Source of the DNA: Paraburkholderia sp. C35
GTDB lineage: Bacteria; Pseudomonadota; Gammaproteobacteria; Burkholderiales; Burkholderiaceae
Length of the DNA: 64,000 nucleotides
Assembly (NCBI RefSeq): GCF_003121405.1
Contig: NZ_QBUY01000009.1
Span: 62,001 to 126,000 of the forward strand
Reading direction: 5' to 3'
Made by a program: the position numbers and the translations under genes
Notes under the pieces: generated by a model
Databases searched by the model: none
The model's input: only the letters and a program-made list of their open reading frames with translations
What the model was told of the DNA's origin: nothing
Part shown: positions 45,541 to 54,152 of the stretch, piece after piece
Layout: each line of letters starts with the position of its first letter
Numbering within the stretch: the stretch's first letter is position 1

Positions 45541-45762
45541 CAGAAACTGCTACGGTTAGATGAGACGGCGAATCGCGTTGTCTCTGGTGGGACGGAATAC
45601 GCATAATTCGAGGGTTTGAGCGGCGAGTCTGATTTTTGCGAATCCTGCCCGAAACTGTCAGTGATGCTCGAACCGTGCTGGACGCGGCCAGGGAGGTGAT
45701 TCGCTGACCGTCCGGATAACGCGCAATGTTCGGTTTTCGAGCGCGGTTGATGAGCCATCAGC

Positions 45763-47106
45763 CTACGAGGATGTCCCTACGGTCTGCTCAGATAGGGCAG
45801 CCGTCCTCTTTGCTCGGGAAATGGAGCCGAGCAGGCCGATCGATAGGGCAGTGACCAGCGTGGGTCCTGCAGAGGCCAGAATGATCTGGTCGGCGGTCCA
45901 CGAAAGCGTCAGCAGATGTCCGCCCAGGATCGGGCCAAGGACGGCACCGATTCGTCCGATACCGGATGCGAGTCCGGCGCCCGTTGAGCGACCCTTGGTT
46001 GGGTAGAAGATGACTGCGATGCCATAGAGTCCAGACTGCCCGCCAATTACACTAAAGCCGGCGAAGACAATGCATAGGGTCGCTATCTCGGGCTGGTGCG
46101 TGAACAGGGCTAGACCCGCGATCGACAGCCCGCCGAGAATGAAGTTACCGATCATGACCCAACCGTATCCGAAGCGGTCAATCTGATACCCCAGAATATA
46201 ATTCCCGACAAGACCACCACCCCAGAAAGCCATGCCGGCGAGCAGGGAGGCACTGGCTGAAAATCCGATTGAACTCATCAGCAGCGGGATCCATGCGGCA
46301 AGGAAATAGGCGCTGAGCATGTTGCAAAAGCTTGCGAGCCAGAGCAAAACCGTGGGCCGGGTGCGTCCGTGTCCGAATACCACTTTCAGCGAACTTTCCT
46401 TGCCCGCGACCTTCTCGGTCGGATTGAGGTCGTCCTCGAGTTGATACTTGCGAATCAAATCAAATGTGCTCGCGTCGTCTGGGCGCCGAAGGAGTCGGAA
46501 CTGCAATGATTCCGGGAGATAGCGCAACATCATCAAGGTGAGGAAAGTGGTCAGGAGCGCGCCAGAGTAGAAGACGCCTACCCAGCCGAATGGTTTGATG
46601 ACGAATGCCGCAATCAAGCCTCCTACGACACCGCCAATCACATACCCTGAAGAAACGGCCATCACGAGCGTGGTTCGTAGGCGAGGCGGGCTGTATTCGC
46701 CTCCAAGGGCGAGGGCATTGGGGACAACGATACCCATCCCCAGGCCTGCGACGAATCGGATCATTACGAGCTGACTCACTGTATGAACGAGAGGCGTCGC
46801 CCCCATCAGGATGGCGACCCACAGCAGGGACACGATCAGTGCGGGGCGGCGGCCAATCCTGTCAGCGATACCTGCGAGGAGGACCGACCCCACGAGCATG
46901 CCGAAAAGGCCAGCGCTCAACACCGGGCCGAGCATTGCTTTGCTGATTCCGCAGTCCTTGATAAGAGTGGGGGCTGCGTACGACATGGCTTGTACATCAA
47001 AGCCGTCTACGACCATGCATAGCGCGCACAACACTACCACTACATACTGCGATCCACTAATCGATATTACGTCGATGGATTTGCCAGGCGAATCGGACAG
47101 TTCCAT
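45763..47106 (-). CDS. MFS aromatic acid:H+ symporter (PcaK/BenK/VanK type)
   Basis: A 447-residue transporter with 12 predicted helices. It contains DGFDVQAMSYAAPTL in TM1, the MFS motif GMLVGSVLLAGIADRIGRRPAL between TM2 and TM3, and ALALGGEYSPPRLRTTLV, all typical of the aromatic acid:H+ symporter family. It is the last gene of the minus-strand vanillate operon, 43 bp after fdhA, and is the likely vanillate importer. Confidence 0.9.
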   Translation of the reverse strand: MELSDSPGKSIDVISISGSQYVVVVLCALCMVVDGFDVQAMSYAAPTLIKDCGISKAMLGPVLSAGLFGMLVGSVLLAGIADRIGRRPALIVSLLWVAILMGATPLVHTVSQLVMIRFVAGLGMGIVVPNALALGGEYSPPRLRTTLVMAVSSGYVIGGVVGGLIAAFVIKPFGWVGVFYSGALLTTFLTLMMLRYLPESLQFRLLRRPDDASTFDLIRKYQLEDDLNPTEKVAGKESSLKVVFGHGRTRPTVLLWLASFCNMLSAYFLAAWIPLLMSSIGFSASASLLAGMAFWGGGLVGNYILGYQIDRFGYGWVMIGNFILGGLSIAGLALFTHQPEIATLCIVFAGFSVIGGQSGLYGIAVIFYPTKGRSTGAGLASGIGRIGAVLGPILGGHLLTLSWTADQIILASAGPTLVTALSIGLLGSISRAKRTAALSEQTVGTSS

Positions 47107-47149
47107 TGTTGTCTCCTCCAGATGTGCGGTTTTGAGCTCTAAACCAGAC

Positions 47150-48352
47150 TCATGCGCTTGTTGTAAAAAGGTTGTGCGGATCGATCACGAACTTCTTGGG
47201 GGCGCCGGCATCGAATTCCGCGTAGCCGCGCGGCGCATCGTCGAGACTGATAACTTCTACACCCACGACCTCGGCGATGTTTATCCGATCCCAGAGGATT
47301 GCCTGCATTAGTGCGCGGTTGTACTTCATGACGGGCGTCTGTCCCGTGAAGAAGCTGTGTGACTTCGCCCAACCCAGGCCGAAGCGGATGCTGAGCGAGC
47401 CGGTTTGCGCCGCCTTGTCAGAAGAGCCCGGGTCTTCGGTCACGTAAAGACCAGGGATGCCTATTTTCCCGGCAGCTCGTGTGATTTCCATCAACGAGTT
47501 GAGAACGGTGGCGGGGGCTTCTGTACGAGCGCCGTCGTGACCGTGGCCGCGCGCTTCGAAGCCAACTGCATCTACAGCACAGTCGACCTCATTCGTGCGC
47601 AGCAGCTGGGCAACCTGATCGCCCAATGAGGCGTCGAGGAAGAGATTGACGGTTTCAAACCCTACCTTGCGCGCGTGTTCCAGGCGTGCGGGGTTAATGT
47701 CGCCGACGATCACCACGGCCGCGCCGAGTAGCCGGGCCGAGGCAGCTGCAGCAAGGCCGACCGGCCCAGCCCCGGCGATGTAGACCGTGCTGCCCGGTTG
47801 TACGCCTGCGGAGACAGCACCGTGATAGCCCGTAGGAAGAATGTCCGTCAGACACGTGAGGTCGCGAATTTTTTCGAGCGCCTGATCGCGATCGGGAAAT
47901 TTCAGGAGGTTGAAGTCCGCATAAGGGACCATCACGTATTCGGCCTGACCGCCGATCCACCCGCCCATGTCAACATAGCCGTAGGCGCCACCAGCACGCG
48001 CCGGGTTCACGTTCAGGCAGACGCCCGTTTGCTGCTCCTTGCAAAGCGGGCAGCGGCCGCAGGCAACATTGAACGGAACGGACACCAGGTCACCGATATT
48101 GATGGTTTCGACGTCCCTGCCAATTTCAATGACCTCTCCCGTGATCTCATGACCCAGTACCATCCCGGCGGGGGCAGTTGTGCGCCCCCGTACCATATGC
48201 GGGTCGGAACCGCAGATATTAGTGGAGACGATTTTTAGAATGACAGCATGGTCAGCCCGTTTTCCAGCGGGCGTAACCAGTTTGGGAAACTCGATAGACC
48301 GGACCTCGACTTTTCCCGGCTGAACATACACGACTCCACGATTCGTTGGCAT
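47150..48352 (-). CDS. fdhA: Glutathione-independent formaldehyde dehydrogenase
   Basis: The start is ATG 48352 (MPTNRGVVYVQPGKVEVR), with AAGGAGAAGG upstream; the longer frame overlaps vanB. A 400-residue zinc alcohol dehydrogenase with catalytic-zinc motif NICGSDPHMVRGRT, structural-zinc cysteines ACGRCPLCKEQQTGVC, a Rossmann motif IAGAGPVGLAAAASA, and the long loop GFEARGHGHDGARTEAP diagnostic of Pseudomonas-type formaldehyde dismutase/dehydrogenase. It oxidises formaldehyde released by VanAB to formate. Its position directly behind vanB makes the coupling explicit. Confidence 0.92.
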   Translation of the reverse strand: MPTNRGVVYVQPGKVEVRSIEFPKLVTPAGKRADHAVILKIVSTNICGSDPHMVRGRTTAPAGMVLGHEITGEVIEIGRDVETINIGDLVSVPFNVACGRCPLCKEQQTGVCLNVNPARAGGAYGYVDMGGWIGGQAEYVMVPYADFNLLKFPDRDQALEKIRDLTCLTDILPTGYHGAVSAGVQPGSTVYIAGAGPVGLAAAASARLLGAAVVIVGDINPARLEHARKVGFETVNLFLDASLGDQVAQLLRTNEVDCAVDAVGFEARGHGHDGARTEAPATVLNSLMEITRAAGKIGIPGLYVTEDPGSSDKAAQTGSLSIRFGLGWAKSHSFFTGQTPVMKYNRALMQAILWDRINIAEVVGVEVISLDDAPRGYAEFDAGAPKKFVIDPHNLFTTSA

Positions 48353-48432
48353 GCCTTCTCCTTGTGGTGATGGGTTTGCGGTGCCTTGTGAGTGCGCCGC
48401 GCGTACGATGAGATCTGGAGCGTCTGAGATTC

Positions 48433-49383
48433 TCAGAGGTCGAGGACGAGTAGCCCTGATTTGGATCGCGAGCAGCACGGCGTGAACTGGTCGTTCGCTG
48501 CGTGTTCGGCATCCGTCAGAAAGACATCACGGTGGTCTGGTTCGCCATCAAGTACCCGGGTCAGGCAGGTGCCGCACACACCCTGTTCGCACGACACGGG
48601 AACGTCGATCCCGCACTTTGCCAATGCTTCGACAACCGATTCGTCGGGAGCGATGGGGATGACCTGGCCAGAACTCGCAAGCTTTACCTTAAAACCACGG
48701 TCGGAAGACGTGTCTACCGTGCTGCCGGCAAAATACTCACGATGTATTGCCGTTTCCGCCCAACCTTGCGACCTGGCGGTCTGAATGACCATGTCCATGA
48801 ATCCTTTCGGTCCACAGACATAGAGATGAGTGTCCGGGGAGGGCGCGCTGAGCACGGACGTCGCGTCGAATAGTTGCGACCGGTCGCCATCACTAAGATG
48901 AAGCACAACCTGAGACGCGAATGGAGACTGCTCAATCGTTGACCAAAATGCGAGGCGATCGGCCGAGCGCGCGCAATAATGCATCTCAAACGGCGCGCCG
49001 ACATGTGAGAGCCGGTGCGCCATACAGAGAATCGGCGTCACACCAATGCCACCGGCAATAAGGATGGTCCGCTTTGCATCGTGTGCCAGGGGAAAGTGAT
49101 TCTTCGGCTCGGATATCGTCAGGACGTCACCTTCCTTTACGTCCCGGTGCATAGCCTCGGAGCCGCCTCTGGAGGCCGACTCGCGCAGCACACCGATAAC
49201 ATATCGATGCGTTTCGTGAGATGGATTACACAGCGAGTATTGTCGAACAGTGTCTTCATTGACATGCACATCAATGTGAGCGCCGGCCGAGAACGCTGGC
49301 AAAGTCGCTCCGTCTAAACCTGCCAGCTCAAAGCGGCAAATGTCGGTCGCTTCTTTCACTTTTCGCACTACAGTAACTTTCAA
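48433..49383 (-). CDS. vanB: Vanillate O-demethylase reductase subunit
   Basis: A 316-residue class IA reductase, starting at TTG 49383 with AGGAG upstream. An N-terminal flavin domain (RQYSLCNPSHE), an NAD domain (LIAGGIGVTPILCMA) and a C-terminal plant-type [2Fe-2S] with C-x4-C-x2-C (CEQGVCGTC) and a final Cys (FTPCCS). The cluster at the C-terminus is the VanB/PobB/phthalate dioxygenase reductase arrangement. It delivers NAD(P)H electrons to VanA, encoded upstream with a porin gene between them. Confidence 0.92.
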   Translation of the reverse strand: MKVTVVRKVKEATDICRFELAGLDGATLPAFSAGAHIDVHVNEDTVRQYSLCNPSHETHRYVIGVLRESASRGGSEAMHRDVKEGDVLTISEPKNHFPLAHDAKRTILIAGGIGVTPILCMAHRLSHVGAPFEMHYCARSADRLAFWSTIEQSPFASQVVLHLSDGDRSQLFDATSVLSAPSPDTHLYVCGPKGFMDMVIQTARSQGWAETAIHREYFAGSTVDTSSDRGFKVKLASSGQVIPIAPDESVVEALAKCGIDVPVSCEQGVCGTCLTRVLDGEPDHRDVFLTDAEHAANDQFTPCCSRSKSGLLVLDL

Positions 49384-49426
49384 GACAATCTCCTGCTTTC
49401 TATTTCGATATTTCAGTTACGCACTT

Positions 49427-50539
49427 CTAGAAGTTGTGCGTCATACCGAGACCAACGTACACAGAAGAATGGACATTGGTTGCCAGCGGGGTGCCGGTAT
49501 CAAGGGCTGCCCCAGTCGCGTTAAACCGCTCGTACACACTTACAATCTGCAACGTCGTTCGCTTGCTCAGGAAATAGCTAGGCACGATGTAGAACTTGTT
49601 GGCGACCTGGTCGGGGAGACCATCCTGGCTGCGCTTGCCGCGGTAGTACGCGATGTAGAGATCAAATGATGGAGACATAAGCCAGTCACCGCCGCCGGAT
49701 ATGACTTGCGTTTGCATGTTCCGGTAAGGTCTGGCGGTCGTGTTCAAACCGCTGTCGATCCGGTTCTGGGTGAACGTGGCGCGAAGCGTCACAGGTCCCA
49801 GTTTGTAGGAGGCACCTCCCGCGTATGCGAAGAAAAGTGTGCCGATGTTGTCCTTGTATTGCATGTAGGACGCCCTCAGAGTCGCTACTCCTCCGTCATA
49901 GCCCACCATTGCGCCGGCGGAACTATTATTCGAAAACTGACCAGCAGCACCGCCGAAGCCGTACATCGCCATGCCGGTGAAACCGTACTTCTTGACCTGA
50001 TACTTCACCGCGTTATCGACCCGGTCCAGACTGGCACCAGAAACGCCAGGGTTAGGACCGAAGTTGTTCTGGATTGTTGTGCCAGGACCACCAAGATAGC
50101 CGAGGCGAACATTCATGTTCGTTGCTGACGAGTTTGCGTATAGCGGGTCGGTCACATAGAACAACTCAGCGAGCGTGTTGACCTGTCTACCAAACGTCAG
50201 CGTGCCCCAGTCGTTTGAACTCAATCCAACATAGGCGTTCCGGTCGAAGAGTTTCTGGCTGCTCGCTGACGACCCGGTATTTACAATGATGGTCGACGCG
50301 AGGTTGAACACCGCGCTCAAACCACCGCCAAGGTCTTCCTGTCCTCTCAGACCCCACAGCGAAGGAAGCCACATATTTGCTGCCATGCTTACGGAGGAGC
50401 CCCCTGTCTTTCCGGTTTGGTAGACGATCCCCTCGTCCAGTCTGCCGAAGAGCGAAACGCTCGAGGTCGTCACCTGTGCGTACGCCGTAGACGTTCCGAA
50501 AGCCAACGTTGCAATCGCTGCTGCGTGAAGCCGCTTCAT
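49427..50539 (-). CDS. Outer-membrane porin, Burkholderia trimeric type
   Basis: A 370-residue porin. The signal ends at TAYAQ, then VTTSSVSLFGRLDEGIVYQ; internal SLWGLRGQEDLGGGLSAVF and YVGLSSNDWGTLTFGRQV; it ends with GMTHNF (terminal Phe). It is embedded between vanA and vanB on the same strand and probably lets vanillate or a related acid cross the outer membrane. Related to, but clearly different from, the porin at 26920. Confidence 0.92.
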   Translation of the reverse strand: MKRLHAAAIATLAFGTSTAYAQVTTSSVSLFGRLDEGIVYQTGKTGGSSVSMAANMWLPSLWGLRGQEDLGGGLSAVFNLASTIIVNTGSSASSQKLFDRNAYVGLSSNDWGTLTFGRQVNTLAELFYVTDPLYANSSATNMNVRLGYLGGPGTTIQNNFGPNPGVSGASLDRVDNAVKYQVKKYGFTGMAMYGFGGAAGQFSNNSSAGAMVGYDGGVATLRASYMQYKDNIGTLFFAYAGGASYKLGPVTLRATFTQNRIDSGLNTTARPYRNMQTQVISGGGDWLMSPSFDLYIAYYRGKRSQDGLPDQVANKFYIVPSYFLSKRTTLQIVSVYERFNATGAALDTGTPLATNVHSSVYVGLGMTHNF

Positions 50540-50676
50540 TGTTACTGTCTCCAGGTATTTTGATTAGTTATACTAAAGGTTGTTGTAATGTTTGTTGTGG
50601 ATGTTTCCTGTCAGGGATTATTTACATCGGAAAACGCATGCGGGAACCAGGCCGCATGCGTTCAGAAAATCTGCGA

Positions 50677-51729
50677 TCAGACGGTCGCGGAGACTGGCGT
50701 CTCTTTTGCCGCGATTTCGTTGTTCAGAAGGCCCGCCAGGGTGCGGCGAACGCGAATCGCGCCTGCGTCGGTCCCGAGCAGGACCGGACGGAGGTCCATG
50801 ATGTCGACAGAGCCGACGGAGCGTTGTTGTGCTTCAAGCATCGGCTTGTCCTGCTCGACGAAGCCGATGCGCTGCCAGTCGCGTACTTTCTGGTCCGCTT
50901 CGGGATCATTGACAGCGTAATCGCGGCTGTTGCAGAAGAAGTAGTGACATGTAAATTCCGATTCCGCGGTCACGATATGTGCACTTTGAATCTCGAAAAG
51001 CATTTTTTCACGGTCGTTGACTTCGTACCCGCGAACAGTGAGTTTCGCATTGGACGGCGGATCCCAGCGTACCTCGTAAACCAGGTCGATGAGCTTGTTC
51101 GGATCCGAGACTGCGTTGGCGTAAAACATGGGGACTTTCCCATTTGGGAACGTCAGGTACGTGTAAATCGTGTTGCCGACCTGCTTGACCTCGTTCTTGA
51201 TGCGAGGGAACGCTTCGGAGCCCTGATACTCCCCATGCACAAACTGGATGTGTGTGAGGTCCGTGAGATTATCAATGGCTAACTGGTAATTGCACTTGGT
51301 CAGCATGTAGCCCTGAACCGTGGCACGTTTCGGGTCGGTGAGGAACTCGTAGTCCGGAAGAGCGCCTTCGTCCGCTGAAGCAGGATCGCCTAGCCATATC
51401 CAGAACCCACCGAAGCGCTCTACCACCGGATACGCCTTAACCTTGGCCGCCTTTGGAATAGGCGCGCCGTCGACCGGGTTCTTGACGCAGTGGCCCGCCT
51501 TGTCGAAGCAGAGGCCGTGGTATCCGCACTGGATCAGGTCACCGACCTGCTCACCGAGGTGCAGTGGTACAAAGCGGTGGGCGCAACGGTCTGCGATTGC
51601 TGCGGGCGTACCGTCCTGCAAGCGGTAAATGAGGATCGGCTCGTTAGCAATGGTGCGATGGAGGAACCCCTTGTCGTTGAGTTCGTTGGTCCAACCGACC
51701 ATGTGCCACGCGTTCTGAAGAAATGCCAT
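50677..51729 (-). CDS. vanA: Vanillate O-demethylase oxygenase subunit
   Basis: A 350-residue Rieske monooxygenase. The N-terminus is FLQNAWHMVGW. Rieske ligands are C49, H51, C68 and H71 (CAHRFVPL, CGYHG). The mononuclear iron site is in DNLTDLTHIQFVHGEYQG (H160, H165). It demethylates vanillate to protocatechuate and formaldehyde. It is first in the operon vanA-porin-vanB-fdhA-MFS; the 138-bp gap to the porin allows its own promoter. Two operator-like sites lie 110-150 bp upstream. Related O-demethylases (veratrate, syringate) cannot be excluded. Confidence 0.92.
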   Translation of the reverse strand: MAFLQNAWHMVGWTNELNDKGFLHRTIANEPILIYRLQDGTPAAIADRCAHRFVPLHLGEQVGDLIQCGYHGLCFDKAGHCVKNPVDGAPIPKAAKVKAYPVVERFGGFWIWLGDPASADEGALPDYEFLTDPKRATVQGYMLTKCNYQLAIDNLTDLTHIQFVHGEYQGSEAFPRIKNEVKQVGNTIYTYLTFPNGKVPMFYANAVSDPNKLIDLVYEVRWDPPSNAKLTVRGYEVNDREKMLFEIQSAHIVTAESEFTCHYFFCNSRDYAVNDPEADQKVRDWQRIGFVEQDKPMLEAQQRSVGSVDIMDLRPVLLGTDAGAIRVRRTLAGLLNNEIAAKETPVSATV

Positions 51730-51840
51730 GTCTCACCCATGTAAGTGCTCGCCTGACGGTTCTGCTGGCGTAGATCCTTTGCCAGACGGACGAACCAACC
51801 CACGGCGATTTGCGGAAGTGTGGAAACATTCTGGCTCTTT

Positions 51841-51877
51841 TAGACACTCTAGTCAAACTTATTGACGTTAGTGTCAA
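51841..51877. promoter_or_regulatory. Two TetR-type operator copies between vanA and tetR
   Basis: Site A (51841-51857), TAGACAC-TCTA-GTCAAA, reads TTTGAC-N4-GTGTCTA on the minus strand. Site B (51862-51877) is TTGAC-GTTA-GTGTCAA. Both match the site at 52775-52791 downstream of tetR. Site B overlaps a possible tetR -35 (TTGACG at 51862-51867, TATCGT at 51884-51889). The pair may control vanA, tetR or both. Confidence 0.65.
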
Positions 51878-52004
51878 TACCACTATCGTTTTCCCTGGTG
51901 TTAGGCAGGAAGTCGCCGCGATCAAGTCTGCGACAGTCGCTATTTGAAGGCTTACATCGGGCAGGTAAACTTGCGGGATACAGCGCCGTCAGGTGGCGCG
52001 AACA

Positions 52005-52736
52005 ATGGACGAAGACATGAGCGACAACACAACGACGCGGGAACGCATCACACGGAACGCAGCACAGCGGCAGGCGATTCTTGAGGAGGCCTGTCTGCTA
52101 TTCATTTCGAAAGGATTTGGCGGTACCAACATGCAGGACATCGCCGATGCCGCAGGCCTGACCAGAACTGCCGTGTACCACTACTTCAGTAGCAAGGAAG
52201 CGATGCTTGAAGCGCTGACGGAAGACGTCACGCAGAAGGCGAGCGAGCTGGCAGCATCGATCTCGATGCGAGATGAGCTCCCAGCTGAGGAAGCGCTACA
52301 ACAACTCATCATCCAGCATGCTGGACTCATTCTTTCGTTACCTCTGCAGTTTCGCGTCGTTGAGCGCAGCGAGAGCAGCTTGCCGGAAGCTCACCGAAAA
52401 GCGGCAGAGGATGCGCGACGTGGGGTACTGGCACATTTCGTCCACGTAATCCAGCGCGGTATTCGTGAAGGCGTCTTCCGACCAATCGACGCCCACGTCG
52501 CGGCGTTCTCAATCATCGGGATGTGCAACTGGTGCGCTTGGTGGTTTGACGCAGGTGGCGAAGTGCCGGCGCGTGAGGTGGCAACCAATATCGCGGAGCT
52601 TGGGCTTCGTGGACTGTTGAACGCCAAAACGCCGCAAGCTCGCCCTATGAGCATCGCAGAGACTATGAACCAGTTGCGGGATGCGATGGCCGTGCTCGAG
52701 CGACAGGTGAGTCACTTGTCATCCGGCGCCACGTAG
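52005..52736 (+). CDS. TetR-family regulator of the CoA-dependent operon
   Basis: I choose ATG 52005, with AGGTGG at a good distance; GTG 51993 and ATG 52017 are alternatives. About 243 residues. HTH NMQDIADAAGLTRTAVYHYFSSKEAML after LLFISKGFGGT is canonical TetR. The C-terminal domain is long. Matching palindromes occur on both sides of the gene, so it should regulate itself and the operon at 52849, and possibly vanA. The inducer may be an aryl-CoA, a common ligand of such regulators in catabolic operons. Confidence 0.92.
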   Translation: MDEDMSDNTTTRERITRNAAQRQAILEEACLLFISKGFGGTNMQDIADAAGLTRTAVYHYFSSKEAMLEALTEDVTQKASELAASISMRDELPAEEALQQLIIQHAGLILSLPLQFRVVERSESSLPEAHRKAAEDARRGVLAHFVHVIQRGIREGVFRPIDAHVAAFSIIGMCNWCAWWFDAGGEVPAREVATNIAELGLRGLLNAKTPQARPMSIAETMNQLRDAMAVLERQVSHLSSGAT

Positions 52737-52774
52737 GAGTGCTCTCCGGGAAGGGTTAACGAGAACGTCGAAAA

Positions 52775-52804
52775 TTTGACACAAGTGTCTATGCCTCGTA
52801 TGAT
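52775..52804 (+). promoter_or_regulatory. Consensus promoter with TetR operator for the 52849 operon
   Basis: TTGACA (52776-52781), exactly 17 bases, TATGAT (52799-52804) is nearly ideal sigma-70. The operator TTTGAC-ACAA-GTGTCTA (52775-52791) covers the -35 and spacer. The ATG is 44 bp after the -10. A strong promoter with overlapping repressor site means tight substrate-induced control. Confidence 0.8.
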
Positions 52805-52848
52805 CGACTCAGATCAAACGATGGTGCCGCATCGTCGCGGCAAGATAG

Positions 52849-54117
52849 ATGACCAAGACCCACACCCTGACGGCCGGCGCCACCGCTGGCTTTCTGAACA
52901 CTGACTGGAATCCTAGAGATATCCCGGAAGGGGCGAAGACGACGAATGTCGTGCTTCGCACTGCGGATGGCGCCGCTACCGGAGGCTCGCTTTACGAACC
53001 TTCGACGCCGACCGACACGGTAGTGTGCGTTATGCACCCGCGCGAGTTCATGGCGTGCCACTATCTGATTCCCGACGTGGTTGGCGCGGGATACGCCGCC
53101 TGGTCACAATCGCCGCGGTCGGTAGGGAATGACCTTCGGCTCGAGCACGAATTTGCTCTCCACGATGTCGCCGCCGGGCTGAACTATCTGAAATCGCGAG
53201 GATTTCGCCGCATCGTGCTGTTGGGTAACTCTGGAGGCGCCGGGCTATACGCCTACTATGTACAGCAGTCCGGCTACCTGCCAGAGCAACGTGTGAGCCG
53301 AACGCCAGCTGGGAAGCCGACGCGCCTTGCGGATCTGCAGATGCCCGTTGTGGATGGTGTGGTGTTTGTCGGTCCGCATCCAGGTCAGGGGGCGCTGCTG
53401 ATGAACTGTATTGATCCGTCGGTAACGGATGAAAACAATCCGCTCGCAGTCGATCCCGCGCTAGATCCCCTCAATCCAGTGAATGGTTTCGCAGGTCCGC
53501 GCGAGACAAATTACAGCGCAGACTTCCTTGAGCGCTATCGCGCTGCACAGCGAGCACGTGTTTCGCGTATTGATGATCTTGCAAGGCAACTTATTGAGCG
53601 CCGGATGTCTGCTCGCAAGAGAGTCGCGGAAGCTGGGGCTTCAGCGACCGTCGAGGACCGTCGCGTCGCGTCTCATACCCCGATCATCAACGTCTGGCGT
53701 ACCGACGCAGACCCGCGCTGTTTCGACCTCGCTATCGATCCTTCTGACCGCAAGTTCGGCTCACTGTGGGGTAGTGACCCATATCTTTCGAACTACGGTG
53801 CAGTCGGTTTTGCACGCCAATGTACACCAGAGAGCTGGTTGTCGACGTGGTCGGGCTTATCTTCCAATGCAACCCTCGAAAAGACGGCAAGCTCGATTGT
53901 GCAGCCCGTACTCGTGGTCGAGTACACGGGAGATCAAGCTTGCTTTCCGGGCGATGTTGAGAAGATTTACACATCGATCGCATCTTCGGACAAAAGGCAT
54001 CTTCGCGTGCGAGGCGACCATCACGGAAGAGCCTTGTCCCCGGAAGAAGAGCCGGGTCGACTTGAGGCGGGCAAGCAGCTCGCTTCTTGGCTCAAGGAAA
54101 CTTTCCCCGCTCTTTGA
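52849..54117 (+). CDS. Alpha/beta hydrolase of the CoA-dependent operon
   Basis: A 422-residue alpha/beta hydrolase. The nucleophile Ser128 is in LLGNSGGAGLYAYY. A candidate acid is the Asp in VVEYTGDQACFPGD (about 365), and a base His is in RGDHHGRALSP (about 397). A 70-residue insertion with a charged helical hairpin (about 235-275, RARVSRIDDLARQLIERR) forms a cap. The subgroup is not one I can name. It is first in the operon, directly after the regulated promoter, so it acts in the core pathway. I suggest hydrolysis of the ring-fission product (maleylpyruvate or similar). A depolymerising esterase releasing the aromatic acid is an alternative. Confidence 0.75.
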   Translation: MTKTHTLTAGATAGFLNTDWNPRDIPEGAKTTNVVLRTADGAATGGSLYEPSTPTDTVVCVMHPREFMACHYLIPDVVGAGYAAWSQSPRSVGNDLRLEHEFALHDVAAGLNYLKSRGFRRIVLLGNSGGAGLYAYYVQQSGYLPEQRVSRTPAGKPTRLADLQMPVVDGVVFVGPHPGQGALLMNCIDPSVTDENNPLAVDPALDPLNPVNGFAGPRETNYSADFLERYRAAQRARVSRIDDLARQLIERRMSARKRVAEAGASATVEDRRVASHTPIINVWRTDADPRCFDLAIDPSDRKFGSLWGSDPYLSNYGAVGFARQCTPESWLSTWSGLSSNATLEKTASSIVQPVLVVEYTGDQACFPGDVEKIYTSIASSDKRHLRVRGDHHGRALSPEEEPGRLEAGKQLASWLKETFPAL

Positions 54118-54152
54118 GCCCATCGAGATAACATCGATTCTGGAGAATCTGC

